From Hydractinia symbiolongicarpus (taxonomy: Eukaryota > Cnidaria > Hydrozoa > Anthoathecata > Hydractiniidae): a stretch of DNA of 64,000 nucleotides. The notes beneath the pieces are model-generated. The model did not search any database, was not told where the DNA came from, and saw nothing but the letters and a program-made list of their open reading frames with translations. Below, piece by piece: positions 41,439-53,300 of the stretch; positions within the stretch are counted from its first letter, which is position 1; every line of letters begins with the position of its first letter. The stretch is taken from NCBI RefSeq assembly GCF_029227915.1, contig NC_079878.1, positions 18,726,001 to 18,790,000 on the forward strand, in the 5' to 3' direction. Both the position numbers and the translations under genes were made by a program.

Positions 41439-42815
41439 AAGACTTAATTATGCCACTTTTTTATGTTTTCCCTATGTTTTCTGATGACGAAAAACCTCGA
41501 GAAGGGGTAAAACAAGAGAGTGGGACAAAAGGAGAGGCCAGTTTTGAATATATGAGACTTTGGTCAAGGAGTTAATAGTGGAGGATCGGATGTCGTTCAA
41601 GCAGATGTTTAGAATGAGCGTGGAAGATTTTGAGATTGTTTTAGTCACATTGACGATCTCATTTTCCCCCCAAGAGCACGTGGAGGAAATCGAAACAGCT
41701 TTTCTACCATCTTTATTTATACACAATTTCATTGAAAACTTTTCGAATAAAAACGTTCGATTTTCTTTTGATTGACGTCATCATCATTCGAATGTTGGAC
41801 GAAAAGTGTTCAAACGATTCCAACAGGAAAATTGAGCGAGAAAAAGAGGCAAAAGTTGGATGGAAAGTTTGATGGCGAACAAACTTTCATGCAACTTCGT
41901 CCAACTATTTTTTTCTTCTTTTGACGTCCTTTTTTCTTCTTTTATAAATTTTGCTTTCGTTCAAACGATTCCAACATTTATTCAACATGGGTGTTGGATG
42001 TGTGTTGGATGGAATGTTGGAATCGTTTGCCCCGGCCTTGAGCATCTAGTTCCTTTTTGTTCTTGAGTTATAGTCAATTGAAGTAGGAATAAAAGTTGTG
42101 TCACAATTGGGCTTTTTGACAAACGGACCGAACTACGAGGGTTAAGAAATAAAAAATTCTGGCAAGTTTTTAGAAATGCAGTGTAACGTTTTTAATAAAA
42201 GCGGACGTCCCTCTTAAAGCAGACAGCTTCCTTCTTAAAAAACAGAAAAATCTTTGTCCTGGACGACTTCATAATAACCCTTATAATAAAATCTCTCTAA
42301 AGCAGACAGTCTAAAGCGGATACTTCTTCCATGTCCCACACGGTTATTTCTCACAGAATTTAACTCAATGAATCGGACAAAGAAAATTTTTGACCAGGCT
42401 GTATAAATTTGCAATCATTTTCTCAGTCTTATCACGTTTTTATATTCTTCTACCCTACTACCTTTGTTGTGTCCTTGTTGAGGCAAATTGTCTTCTAAAA
42501 ATGTTTCTTTGCCTAACTGAGGAGGGGAAAAGGGTAATATGGGCATGCTTAATTGACTTCGCAATAGAATCTTTCGCGTTTTGCCAAAACAAGAAAACTT
42601 CCTTGACACCTCTCTAAAGCGGACAAAATCTCTGGCCCCAGGTGTCCGCTTTAAGGGTGTCCTACTGTGTTATCTGTTTTTCCCGTGTCATGTGTGGATG
42701 AGAACAGTCTTCCTAAACTACCTTTGAAGTTTTTATGCTTGATCTTCCTCAACAGTTACATTTAGACATATTTTGTTTTCTTGTTTTATACTGTGAGTGA
42801 GGAAATTATTTTTAC
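41439..42815. other. decayed repeats, no gene seen
   Basis: Contains several copies of 'CAAACGATTCCAACA' in both orientations (41.8-42.03 kb), a 'GGACCGAACTACGAGGGTTAA' type end near 42.13 kb, and copies of 'TCTAAAGCGGACA' in both orientations (42.2-42.66 kb). These look like old MITE fragments. No coding signal. Confidence 0.55.
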
Positions 42816-42818
42816 AAT

Positions 42819-43303
42819 TTGTTTCGACTAAAGACGCGTTTACACGAGTACGAACAGATAGAGAAGCCAATCGATAAACGCCAAGCTTTGAAGGAGACCC
42901 TGCGTAAGGGCAAGGGACACCTTTTACCGAAGAAGTGTACCGAGGGGCTTGTTGACAAGGCCCCAGAGGAAGCAATCGACAAGGTCCATACCGAGTCTGT
43001 ACAGCGAGAACTCCATGAAAAGAGGAGAAAACAGCTAGAGCACTGTCTACTCACGTGGTCAATCTGTATTCCAACATGATTGGGAACTTTGTGGATATCG
43101 ACAGTGTAGATGAACTGCGAAAAGATATCGCAGATGATCCTATAATCCGAGACTCTATGACAGATCTCGGTATCCTGGTGTACTGCACCATTGGCAAATG
43201 TCTTACGCCGCTCCTGGTCCTGTCTCACACGGCGAGACATATGAGCAAAAAACAGGATGAGGCGGAGGAGACTAAAGATAACAAAGATGAGCAGCGCGTG
43301 TAG
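42819..43303 (+). pseudogene. membrane/coiled protein downstream of polB (5' truncated, frameshifted)
   Basis: Homologue of P1 12,524. KRQALKETLRKGKG, LPKKCTEGLVDKAPEEA, a frameshift near 43,050, then NMIGNFVDIDSVDELRKDI and DLGILVYCTIGKCLTPLLV, ending KDNKDEQRV. The N-terminal membrane segment is lost at the element border. Confidence 0.6.
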
Positions 43304-43444
43304 TTTATCATCAATCAACAGCAACCTGCGGGAAAAATTGTTGAAGTAAACAAAAAGCACCCAGGAAGAGTTGCTCAGGGGCACAGTCTAACGGCACTGA
43401 TGAGGGAGAGGAAGTTTGGAATAGCTCAACTAAAGAAAGAACCC

Positions 43445-43558
43445 ATGACGTTTAGGGAGTTCTTGAGATGCTTCAAGAGGGATTTAAACACCCCCGAAGC
43501 CATACTCAAGGGGATGAAAGAGATCATGGAAATCATTGAGGATCTATCTCTCTTGTAG
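43445..43558 (+). CDS. small conserved protein
   Basis: 37 residues starting MTFREFLRCFKRDLNT, matching P1 from 13,222. Shared between two copies, so possibly a real small gene. Upstream remnants of an HPGRVAQG segment are out of frame. Confidence 0.35.
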   Translation: MTFREFLRCFKRDLNTPEAILKGMKEIMEIIEDLSLL

Positions 43559-43574
43559 AAAAAAAGAAGTAATA

Positions 43575-43593
43575 TGTTATATGGCTTATAACA
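43575..43593. terminator. hairpin between two small genes
   Basis: TGTTATA and TATAACA pair perfectly around TGGCT; same place as the P1 hairpin at 13,362. The ATG at 43,595 follows immediately. Confidence 0.65.
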
Positions 43594-43594
43594 A

Positions 43595-43924
43595 ATGAGT
43601 GAACAGGAAGGGAAACAAGAGGACAGAGTCATAACCAAGAAGAACGAGGTTCGTGTTGCTGCCGGCAAGAGACTTGGTGAATGGAACCGGAAAAACAAGG
43701 CTAACTTACAGAAGAACGTGGGCAAATGTTCTTTGCCAGATGATCAAGAACCTGTCACAATCCCTAGCAAGTCAATGGATGTCTACATGTATAGTGTAGG
43801 GACATTAGACGTATATAGGGGTTGGTTTATGGTACAACTTCGGCAGAGGCAAAAACAAGCGACTAATCCAGAGCCACAGCAGGGCAAAGCGCAGCCAAAT
43901 ATCGATATTTTCAAAATGCGGTAA
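43595..43924 (+). CDS. small basic protein
   Basis: 109 residues. RVAAGKRLGEWNRKNKA at the N-terminus and QPNIDIFKMR at the end as in P1 and P2. The middle (DVYMYSVGTLDVYRGWFMV) has lost a clear membrane helix, perhaps through local frame changes. Function unknown. Confidence 0.6.
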   Translation: MSEQEGKQEDRVITKKNEVRVAAGKRLGEWNRKNKANLQKNVGKCSLPDDQEPVTIPSKSMDVYMYSVGTLDVYRGWFMVQLRQRQKQATNPEPQQGKAQPNIDIFKMR

Positions 43925-43963
43925 TAATAATAAATGAGTGCAAGCAACGTAACCCCTTTATGA

Positions 43964-44161
43964 GACAGTCGTAGACCTTGGTTTCATCTTTGCCTATGCT
44001 ATGGAAGGTAAGAAATTTTTGGGTACTTCACGCCCATCTACAAAAATGGATACAAACGATGTCCTTAAGATGGTTGCGTACTTTGCAGCAGGCCAGGCGA
44101 GTCGTGAAATGGCTGTCTCCAAGGGGTGGATCCCTGCAAGTATCGTGCTGAAACCTAAATG
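43964..44161 (+). pseudogene. small membrane-associated protein (5' end broken)
   Basis: One frame reads YETVVDLGFIFAYAMEGKKF.. to ASIVLKPK, matching P4 55,607. The start near 43,934 is out of frame. Confidence 0.55.
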
Positions 44162-44179
44162 AGCGTTTAGTAAAATTTC

Positions 44180-44200
44180 TATTTGTCTCTACGACAAATA
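44180..44200. terminator. hairpin before the zinc-protein gene
   Basis: TATTTGTC and GACAAATA pair perfectly. It follows the stop at 44,161; the same position in P1 carries a 13-base hairpin. Confidence 0.7.
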
Positions 44201-44209
44201 AAAATCAAT

Positions 44210-44302
44210 ATGGAGAAGGCTAAGATCTGCCCGAAATGCAAACACTATCTTTCTTTGGACAATTTCAGGATCAAGCGTAATGGTCAAACAAAAACTGCAT
44301 AG
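44210..44302 (+). pseudogene. zinc-ribbon protein (truncated by a stop)
   Basis: Reads MEKAKICPKCKHYLSLDNFR then stops after 30 residues; the first CxxC pair matches P1 14,043. The rest of the gene and the BRO gene are missing. Confidence 0.5.
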
Positions 44303-44471
44303 TTTACCTTGATGTACAGAGGGCGTCACGAGAGCGTGCAAAGTGTCCCCATGGCAGGCGTAGGGATCAGTGCAAAGATTGTAAACCCGGAGAGGGTCAG
44401 GCATTTCAGGCTAGGTGAACACTAAACGCATGAACGTCTCTTGGAGCTTGCAAATTGACTTAAACGGGCGC

Positions 44472-44503
44472 TAATTTTAATACTCTTGAGGGTATTAAAA
44501 TTA
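44472..44503. terminator. hairpin before the integrase 3' end
   Basis: TAATTTTAATAC and GTATTAAAATTA pair perfectly around TCTTGAGG. It sits just past the integrase 3' end (44,523, minus strand). Confidence 0.8.
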
Positions 44504-44522
44504 TAGGTAACATTGAGGGTGT

Positions 44523-45530
44523 CTACCAATCCTTCACATGTTCTGGAGGTACTTTAACATCCTCTGGAATCAACATGAGTTCCTCCGAAACAAAGCTGCG
44601 ATCGGGGCCGTCCTTTAAGTAGTATAAAACACGGCTACCCGCAACAATACGGTCCAGCCTATACATTTTCCTACTCCAGAAAGCATCAGTTGCGCGTCTT
44701 TTAGAGTCGGCGTGCTCCTCTCCCGGTTGTTCCAAATAGAGATAGAGACCATCCTCAGGTAGGGGTCTCTCTTCGGGATATTGCTGACTTTTTGCAAGAG
44801 GTACCTCCTCAAGCTTAATCGCCTTGTTAGGTTTCATCTAAATCATGTCAGTCTTGTTATTATTGAGGCTTTTGACGATAGCATATAGATTTTTCACCCA
44901 TATACTGCTAGTTTCATCAGAAGCCAACTCTAGCGCATCTTGAGGCTTAAAGAGCCTTTCGGTGAGTACCTTGTTGTAGGACTCTACAAAGGGTGTAAAC
45001 GTATGATGATATTTGGTGGTAGCCCGTTTAATCTCAACCCCCTTGCCTTCTAGCAGCTTGGTTACGTCTGATTTGAACTCGCTACCGTTGTCACACTGGA
45101 AGGTTTTTGGGTATTGTAAAGGTCCTGCCTTGTTTATATCTGGGATCATACCCGCGACTCTGCTGGCTTTTTTAGTTCGCAGGGGTCTAGCTACTTTGTA
45201 ACGTGAAGCCACGTCAATACCTGCCAGGATATACTTTTACGTATTGCCATATAGCTTGTCATGTGGCATGTACAGTAGATCAAACTAATGCATTTCTTTG
45301 AGTGTTGTAATGGTAAAATGGGGGTAGTCTATACGCTTCGGACCTTTGATATGCCTGAGAAACAAGAGTTGCCTACTCAGCCAATGAGTGGCCTTCTTTT
45401 TGGATGGACCGCTCACCTTCGCGAGTAAGTTGATAGCCTTACGCCCGGTCCAGAGATGTTCTGGGGTGTAGCAAATTTGGCTTAGCTTTTCCGCCTCTTC
45501 TTCCGTAACAATATGCGATTTTTCTGACAT
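44523..45530 (-). pseudogene. int: retroviral-type integrase (broken)
   Basis: N-terminal part from MSEKSHIVTEEEAEKL to TLKEMH, where a stop near 45,285 breaks the frame just at the first catalytic Asp region. The core from ASRYKVARPL carries the second Asp (QCDNGSEF) and the Glu (FVESYNK). A stop near 44,838 precedes the C-terminal part (LYLYLEQPGEEH, DRIVAGSR, IPEDVKVPPEHVKDW). Confidence 0.85.
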
Positions 45531-45553
45531 ATTTATTATACATGTCAGAAAAA
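45519..45553. terminator. palindrome spanning the integrase start
   Basis: TTTTTCTGACAT and ATGTCAGAAAAA are perfect 12-base arms around a TTTATTAT-containing core. The left arm holds the integrase ATG on the minus strand. Confidence 0.8.
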
Positions 45554-45558
45554 CGTTC

Positions 45559-45957
45559 CTACAGATACTTGTAAGCTACAAATCCTAACAGGGATAAGGA
45601 GCCAACGATGAACGTTAGTTCCCCATCCTGTTGTTGCTTTGATGGTACGTAAAAATCTTTCAACAGCGGGGCCTTTTTGTCTGAAGCGACATAGAATTTA
45701 TACATGTCGTCATCGAGTTCACGGAGGCTTTTACCAGCCTTGAGCTGCAGTTCCTGCTGTTCAGCGAACCAGTCAAGCTTGGTTTGCCGGGCCCATATCC
45801 ACTGGGCCTGAGCTGCATTAAGCTTTTCAACAGCTTCATCATGCCGTTTTCTCCCGGCCTCCCCGTGTCCTGAGAGCTTGCTGAATAGAAAGTTGGTCCC
45901 ACTAAAGGCCAATGCGTTGATCGCGGCGCCGGCGACGATAACAGCGATCGTTGCCAT
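45559..45957 (-). CDS. small membrane protein upstream of integrase
   Basis: 132 residues, intact, same length as in P2 and P4. MATIAVIVAGAAINALAFSG, FLFSKLSGHGEAG, a Gln/Trp-rich helix, KQQQDGELTF and a C-terminal hydrophobic segment. Survival of this frame within an otherwise broken element is notable. Function unknown. Confidence 0.75.
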   Translation of the reverse strand: MATIAVIVAGAAINALAFSGTNFLFSKLSGHGEAGRKRHDEAVEKLNAAQAQWIWARQTKLDWFAEQQELQLKAGKSLRELDDDMYKFYVASDKKAPLLKDFYVPSKQQQDGELTFIVGSLSLLGFVAYKYL

Positions 45958-45968
45958 CTCTCTTTAGT

Positions 45969-47090
45969 TTAATACTCCACGTTATGGAGCCTGCCATCTA
46001 AGATATTCAGTTGCGCGTCCTGCAGGAGGTACACATTGCATATGAAATCCCCAGTTCCATCGGCTTTCTTGCTCATATGGAGGGTAATCCCGTCACTAAG
46101 TCTTTGCAGGGGTCTTCCGGAGCCATGTAGGGTATCGTCGGGAGAGGCTTGTAAATCGACGAAGAGTGCGTACCTTTCGTTGAAGAATTGCCCAATCGTT
46201 ACCGAGGAGTCGTGACTGCCAAATAAATTGACAATCTGTTCGAGGTAGTCCTTGGGTAACATGGCATGGCTATACAGTTCATTGGGCTCTCCCTCAATGG
46301 TGACGCTAATCTTTTCAATTTTTGGATTGTAAAAGACCTCGTTGATACTGGAATAGCCTTCACTTTCCCAGGATCTACAAAGAGCAGCAAGACACCCTTC
46401 AAGGACTTGGCAGGAGTGTCAATATGAAGGTTGTAACTGGTATCGGCCTTCTTCATGGTCACCACCTTGCTTCTCAGGATCCGTTCGTAGGGTAACGCGA
46501 GACGACTATACCTTGACATCATAGCGCTCGCGAAACCTTCATGGGTGATTTTGTCAAACTCTAGCTTGATGTTGGTGATCTTATAGGCAGCGTCAGGCTC
46601 CTTGGCCGTCGTGCTCCCCGAAGCTGCTGTCCCTGCATCTTTAATCACGTCGCCGTAAGATGCAAAATGCAGGGCAAATTGTAGCCTGTCATATAAACCC
46701 GCCGGGTACAAGAGTAAATCTTGGGTTAGTTCAAACATCTTGCCTAGGGGTATGGAAAAGGTGTTGCCATACGCGGCAACAATCGCCTTCTCCTAATCCG
46801 TACCAACGTGTCGCTATCTTTGACTTGCAGGGCTCTGATGGTCCCGTCATTTGGGTTGATGCCGTCCAGGATGAGGTTGTTGTCCCGATCAAATTTCGGC
46901 AGCCAGAGGTCCCGGTACACTGCCAGAAGGCTGTTATCAGATATATTTTGCACTTCTTTGCCATTCAACGTAATGCGCAGATTCCTCACCAGACTTTTGC
47001 CAATGTTGCTGACAATAGTACGCTTTGTATTGCTCCCCGTCAGTGTAAGATCAAATAGGAGTTTGAGACTCCCCGGGAAAATTACATCAT
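45969..47090 (-). pseudogene. mcp: major capsid protein (5' deleted, frameshifted)
   Basis: Reads from the LTGSNTKRTIVSNIGKSLV region to DAQLNILDG and the stop at 45,969. Frameshifts near 46,740 and 46,345. The N-terminal about 45 codons and the divergent promoter are deleted; the sequence runs straight into the coiled-coil gene. Confidence 0.8.
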
Positions 47091-48274
47091 TGGTATTGGG
47101 GCTGGGTGAACAGAATTTAGAGGATGATGTAGACGTCCTTTATGACGAGCTTAGCAAGCATTTAAATAGGACAGCATCCGAGAAAAGCTATGATTATTTT
47201 AGGGTAGGCGAGGGTAAAATGCTTATTTTTAGACAGATGACGAAGGGGGGAACAGGTCTATAAAGAGATTATACTTACGACTAAGACTGGCGAGCTAAGA
47301 GCTATTACGGCTATAGAAAAGGATTTAGGTCCTACGCATATAAAGGCTCTAGGTTGTACCGACTATCAAACACCCAACTGGGGTAGTAGGGCAATGGCAC
47401 AGAAAATCACAAATGAGGTTAATGTTCTTGTGTTGAATAGGGGGGAAGAGAAGGCTTCGGGTAAGGAGGGGGAGGAGGGGGAGATGATTCAGATGGAAAC
47501 AATAGAGGGTATTCAAAATTATGCATATGATGTGGAGGGTTTCTTAGATACTTCATTTGCTGGCATTGACGACGTCGAGGACATTAATATAGGAGGATTA
47601 AAGCTCGAAATTGAAACCTTGCAGAATAATATCAAGGAATTGAAGGGTAAAATTATTTCCTATGGTAGTGATATCAAAACAAAAGAGGATAAAGTGAAAG
47701 AACTCAAAAAGCAGAAGGCCGGGAGGCAAAGGGATAAGGATTTCGCCGATTTTGAAAGGATATTGATAAATTGAAGAGGGATAGGAAAGTTGCACTGGGT
47801 AGACATGGTCTACTTTCCTCCGGGATTTTTAAGCATCTGGAAAATATCAAGGCCAAGTTGATGAAAATCGCTGGAGATGACATGCCTTTGCTGGAGAAGC
47901 TTAAAATCCTTTTCAGGGAGCAGGGTATAACTATAGCGAGTATAGTGTCTGCCATTGGGCTGTTGATAAGTACCATCGTACTCTCCGTCACGGAAGAAAG
48001 TGCCGCAGCGGGTGCTACAGGGGGAAGTACAGCGGGAGGTGGTGGAAAAGGCTTTGTGGAGAAGCAACTTAAAAGGCTCGAAAACTTTCTCAAATATCTC
48101 GCAGGCAAGGCAGGCGCTGCATTACCCGGGGTCATCGGTACTCTAGTCCCCTTTTTTCTGAGGGGAGCGTCAACTATCGTGAAATATGCGGCCAAGCATC
48201 TGTACATGGGCATCGCGGCTGCTGCCGGGTTTGTCGTGCTATACGTTGGAAAGGTTAATATGAACTATTTTTAA
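47091..48274 (+). pseudogene. coiled-coil membrane protein (5' deleted, broken)
   Basis: LYDELSKHLNRTASEKSYDY, GCTDYQTPNWGSRAMA, a heptad region (47,394-47,774), then after a frameshift MKIAGDDMPLLEKLKILFRE, the hydrophobic segment IASIVSAIGLLISTIVLSVT, and the tail GFVEKQLKRLENFL. The head region is missing because of the deletion that also removed the capsid N-terminus. Confidence 0.65.
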
Positions 48275-49418
48275 GCCATATATAGGCAATGATGATTATT
48301 GCGGCCTTGGTATCCTCATGTTGATTTTGTGGGGGGAGTATGATCAGGAGGCGTGGGTTTTGAGGGTGTATATGGTATAGCCTGTATACTATGATCTGAA
48401 AGTGTAGGTGGTATAGCCTGTATAGGAGGTGGTTTGATAGTATACTTGAGGGGCGTAGTATGCTTGACAATAGGCTTGTTATTCACATCGACCAGTACAT
48501 CTACATTTACATTGACAGGTGCTATGAGGATGTTGTTGTTATACCCTACAATATTGCATATGCGCAGGTTCATGTCTCAGGGCAACATGTATACGGTCGG
48601 CATGACAGCAAAATTCACCGGAGTTCGGGCATATTGAAGCACCTTTTGGAATTCTGTAATGTCATGGCCCACATTCTCTTGACGCTGTACCATGGCCTCA
48701 AATTTTTGCAATAGGATTTGCCTTGCCGTGTATTTGTCTGCACCGGATCCAATTAGGGATGCTTTGGCCCCTGCTTGTGATCCTAGTAACAAGACTACGT
48801 AAACCCTGATACTTTCGCTTAGCTTGGTCAGGCCTTCCGATGTTAGGCCCTGACTTGTCGGGATGATAAACTTGGCCCAATCCCCATCAACTTGCGGTCA
48901 CTATCTCCCGTTTGTCAATGACGACATGACAGCTTTAAACTTGTACAAGGCATTAGCATTTGCACCATACTCGCGACATACCTGTGCGTATCCAGAGGTG
49001 GAGTAGGGATTTTGTACTGCGAGAACCCATCATCATAAGGCATGGGGACCTTCATTCTTGCCAGGATACGGCGCATGTGGTAATAGACATGGAACTTGAA
49101 GATCGAGTTGACAAGGGGTATAGAACCCGTCATGTACTTGGCAGATATGCCTAATACCGTGCTTCCGCAATGGGCAGCGAAATTAACCTGGATATTCCAG
49201 TAGTCCAACGCTTGTCCTGCCCAACCCACTCTGACGGGGTCATTTAGCAAATTAGTTGACATACTTATGGCATACTTGGTAAACTCTGGGAATGCCACCT
49301 CAATGTGCGAGCTTGTAGGCACGTACAAGCCCTGATGTTCCAAATTTGTAATACCAAGGGTCCATTCTCCCCTGTTACTTCTGTGCTTTGCCTTCGGGTT
49401 GTATGAGTACATGTTCAT
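48255..49418 (-). pseudogene. capsid-region protein (broken)
   Basis: Homologue of P2 25,746. The N-terminal 167 residues are open (WNIQVNFAAHCGSTVLGISA, YYHMRRILARMKVPMPYDDG); then frame changes, LLGSQAGAKASLIGSGADKY, and the tail NLRICNIVGYNNNILIAP with a proline-rich linker and a shortened membrane helix. Its 3' end overlaps that of the coiled-coil gene by about 20 bp. Confidence 0.65.
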
Positions 49419-49439
49419 CCTTTCTTAAAACAAAGGATG
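49416..49439. promoter_or_regulatory. palindromic divergent start region
   Basis: CATCCTTT and AAAGGATG are perfect arms; each contains one of the two divergent start codons (49,418 minus, 49,437 plus). The arms differ from those of P2 at the same site, yet the pairing is kept. Confidence 0.75.
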
Positions 49440-50076
49440 AAACAACTCTATATTACCGATATCGAAAAACCTACTATATTTGAGGACTACTTGTGACAGG
49501 ATACGAGAATTGCCCTGAAATCCATTAGTATCCGACCCGTATGGCTGAACCTGTATAGTGACAACGAAATCGTCATCCGTAAGATACAGCCCGACCAGAG
49601 GGAGATTAGGATTGAAATTATGAACGGCCTGTACAGGATCGAGGATTTGGCGGCCATTGTGAATAGTCAGGCACAGGATAGGATTAAACTGTGTACTTGA
49701 AAATGGACTGGTCGTGGACGGGTACTCGGTGGTTATTCATAGACAACTGCAAGAGCTCCTGGGCTTGCCCTACGATCCTATTAAAAAGTACTATATGACT
49801 ATGATGCATACTATAGGACTGATGTTTACTATAGATTGAGACTCGTTTGCCCTCAGTTGGATGAAGACGACTGCCTACTTGACGGTAAAAAGTCTACAAT
49901 TCTGGCCTTGCTTCCCACCAAAGAATTGAACGCTTGGGGGGATATGCTAACCTGGAGTTTTAATACCCTGTTTACCTTCCACCGAAGGGCTCTACGGACC
50001 ACCTCGAATTCATATCTACCACCATGAGAAGAACGTCTCGTTCACCGGCCTCACCATGCATTTCCTGATAGAATAA
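49437..50076 (+). pseudogene. minor capsid (penton-like) protein (broken)
   Basis: MKQLYITDIEKPTIFEDYL then a stop, RIEIMNGLYRIEDLAAIVNS, a frameshift, RLRLVCPQLDEDDCLLDG, LPTKELNAWGDMLTWSF, and an end TAA fused to the next ATG (50,074-50,079). Confidence 0.65.
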
Positions 50077-50288
50077 ATGAATGATGTAACCAAGCTATAC
50101 TCCAAACCTACCGAGTGCACCTGCGGAGGAAGATACCATTCACGAAAGCCAAATATAGAGACTCAAAAAAATCGATGACATTGAAAAGTACCTTCGAAAT
50201 GAGATCAAGGAGCGGGATAAACTTGCAAAGAATACGTGGGTACGCTTCTTTGACCACGGTCTGCTTGGCTTGAGTGTGATTACATCGG
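50077..50288 (+). pseudogene. glycine-rich membrane protein (cut by P4)
   Basis: Start MNDVTKLYSKPTECT, then in other frames IDDIEKYLRNEIKERDK and FFDHGLLGLSVITSG, where similarity to the P4 copy stops and P4 begins. Confidence 0.55.
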
Positions 50289-50303
50289 GGCAGAGATAGT
50301 AAA

Positions 50304-53300
50304 ATGTATGTTCTAGCGCAGTCGACGGACAACAAGGGAAATTCCCGAAATTCCCGAATTCTCCGAAATCTCCGAATCACCCAAATCCGACAATTCCGGG
50401 AATACCAACATTCTCGAGCATGCGCAATAGCGACTAGCGAGAATAATGCGTACACTGTGAAACAGTTACACGCTATCGCGAAAACCCGTGGACTTACACG
50501 TTATTCCAAGCTACGCAAAGCCGACCTTATTGCTCCACGACCCGTTCCTGCTCCAAAACCAAGGCCACAAGCATTTACACCAGATGCCTTGGATATATTC
50601 GAGCGTCAAGAGATCGCAAAAATCCGTCCTATTAAAAGTAAGATTGAGCCTCGACTCCCCACACCCGAAGCTATGAATGTATTTGAACGCCAAGAGATGA
50701 CAAAGATTCGTCCGGTGGTAAAGAGTAAGCTGCGAGAGTGGTCTGATTGGCTTGTGAACTATGTACCAGAGGGCATTAGAAAGCCGCTGCAAAGTATATA
50801 TGCATCAGCAAAAAATTGCATCCTTGCTCTTTATGATGTCAGGAAGACCCTGATGGGTGAAGTTAAAGATGAGGCAAGGGAGGATCATGCTGAAGACAAG
50901 CAGCAACCGAACCAAGACTTCACGCCCCAGGAACATAAGCATGCTCACCATGTGACCTTCGGGAGCTTCCGTATCCCTGGCAGAGACGGTGCGGATGTCG
51001 ATGGGTACTTGGGGATGGTGCGATCACACGTGAACACCGTGGTTAAAAAGCAGGATAAAAACATGGGGTCTGCTAAGGTGCAGTGTTCCCTCTGGATTTT
51101 ATAGAAGAAGCCAGTGGAGGGTACCAACGAGTTTATCGAAGTTGATAAGGTCTTCCATAGCAACATGACACCAGTATTCCAGGGTACCGTCGTGGACGAA
51201 GTGCTGGATACGATGTTTGCGCAAGTCAAAACGCATGTGGAGAACCCAGCGTTACCCAAAAGCAGCTTTACAATCGGTCTAATCATGCACTTCGACGTGG
51301 ACTTCCACAAACTTAAGCTGACGTGGAGTTCCTCGTATATAGAAGCACCCAAGGTAATAGCCACCAAAAAGGCCATCAGGACGAGGAGTGCCTTAAGTGG
51401 AGCATTATCCCTGCTCTGCATCATGAAGAGATAGCTATGGATCCACAGAGAATCAGCAATTTGAGGCCCTACATGGAACAGTATAACTGGCAGGGCATCG
51501 AGTTTCCTACAAGCATCAAGGACATCTCTAAATTTCAGAAGAACAACCCCGACATCGCGGTGAAAGTCTTGTACATGACTGGGAAGACTTTCAATATCCT
51601 GCGTCGATCGACACACAACGGACGCGAGAAACAGGTTAATCTGCTACTCCTCACGAAAGACAAAAAGACCCACTATATAGCCGTCAAAAATCTCTCACGG
51701 CTCCTGGGTAGCGAGACATCGAAGAATACGGCAAAAATGCACTTCTGCCTGAACTGCTTACAAGCCTTTCCAACGGTTAAGTCGAGAGACAAGCACTATA
51801 CCTACTGCAAAGACAACGAAGCGGTCAAGATCACGATGCCAACCGAAAAGGAAAAGTGGCTCTACTACAAGGATGGTCAGAAGCAGTGCAAAGTACCCTT
51901 CGCCATCTATGCAGACTTTGAGAGCCTGCTAGTCCAGGTAGAAGATAAGAGGGGGATCAAGACGAAGAAGCTGAACAAGCACGTACCATGTGCCTGGTGC
52001 ACGGATAGTACCTTTGCCTATGGCGATATATCATATCCTTTGTATAGATACCGCGGTAAGGACTGTGTGACGAGGTTTGTCCAACACCTGGAGGATGAGG
52101 TAAAGCGTCCCTACGCTACTTTCCCTCAGCATAACATGCTGTCTCTAACGGAGGTGTTACAAAGAGAGCACGAAGCGGCAATGACATGTCATATCTGCAT
52201 GAAACCCTTCGACGATGACAACCGCAAAGTCAGAGACCACTGCCACTACACGGGGGTATGTAGAGGCGCTGCACACAATCTCTGCAACTTGAAGTACAAG
52301 ATACCGAGCCACGTGCCAGTTATCTTCCACAATCTTCCAGGGAACGATGCCCACTTGTTCATCCGAGAACTCGGAGAGAAGTATGACATTCAGGACATTG
52401 GCTGCATCGCTGAAAACACTGAAAAGTACATCTCCTTCAACGTAAAAATCAAGGTACCCATTGGAGGCATGGGGTACGGTGATGCTGAAACGTATAAAAA
52501 AGATCGAGATCAGGTACATAGACAGCTGTCGCTTCATGGAATCAAGCCTGAAGAAATTGGCGAGCAACCTCGATGATGAACAGTGCAAAAATCTTCGTTG
52601 GTATTTCGCTGAGGATGACACATTTAAGCTCATGTGTAGAAAAGGCGTCTATCCCTACGAGTACATGAGTGGCTGGCAAAGATTCAAAGAGATTGAGCTA
52701 CCTCACAAGAAGGCTTTCTATAGCAAGTTGAATATGAAGGGAATAAGCGACGAAGACTACAGACATGCTCAAAACGTATGGAAACGTATCACTCCAAAGG
52801 GTGCTCAGGTTAATATGGGTGACCACAATGATATGTACCTAGTCGCAGACGTCCTGCTACTAGTCGATATCTTCCAGAGCTTTCAAAGCGTGTGCTTAGA
52901 GAACTACAAGCTCGACCCTTCCCATTTCTACAGTGCACCAGGCCTGGCATGGAAAGCTGCGTTGAAGTACACAGAAATCAAACTGGAACTCCTTACGGAC
53001 CCCGACATGCTTCTGATGTTTGAAAAAGGTATCCGTGGAGGTATAACTCAAGCTGTGCACAGGTATGCCAAAGCCAATAACAAGTACATGGGGGGACCAA
53101 TACGATCCGGAGGTTGAGTCGTCATACTTGCAGTACCTCGACGCCAACAATTTGTACGGCTGGGGCATGCGTCAAGATCTGCCCGCGCACGGGTTTAACT
53201 GGCTGTCGAACGTTGAGGTCTTTACAGAGAAGCGGATCAGGAAACTCGTCGCTGACAACAAGCACGGCTACATCTTGCAAGTTGACATCGATTATCCGAA

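Larger units (their letters stand above)
42816..50288 (+). mobile_element. Polinton/Maverick element P3 (truncated at both ends)
   Basis: Begins inside the membrane/coiled gene that follows polB, so polB is missing, and ends inside the glycine-rich membrane protein gene where P4 begins. Gene order matches P1 and the sequences are closest to P1. It appears that P4 inserted in P3, which predicts the missing P3 end beyond the window. Confidence 0.9.

Noticed and set aside
42190-42670. A complete MITE built on TCTAAAGCGGACA ends
   Set aside because: Copies of the motif occur in both orientations, but no clean pair of termini with a target duplication could be set.
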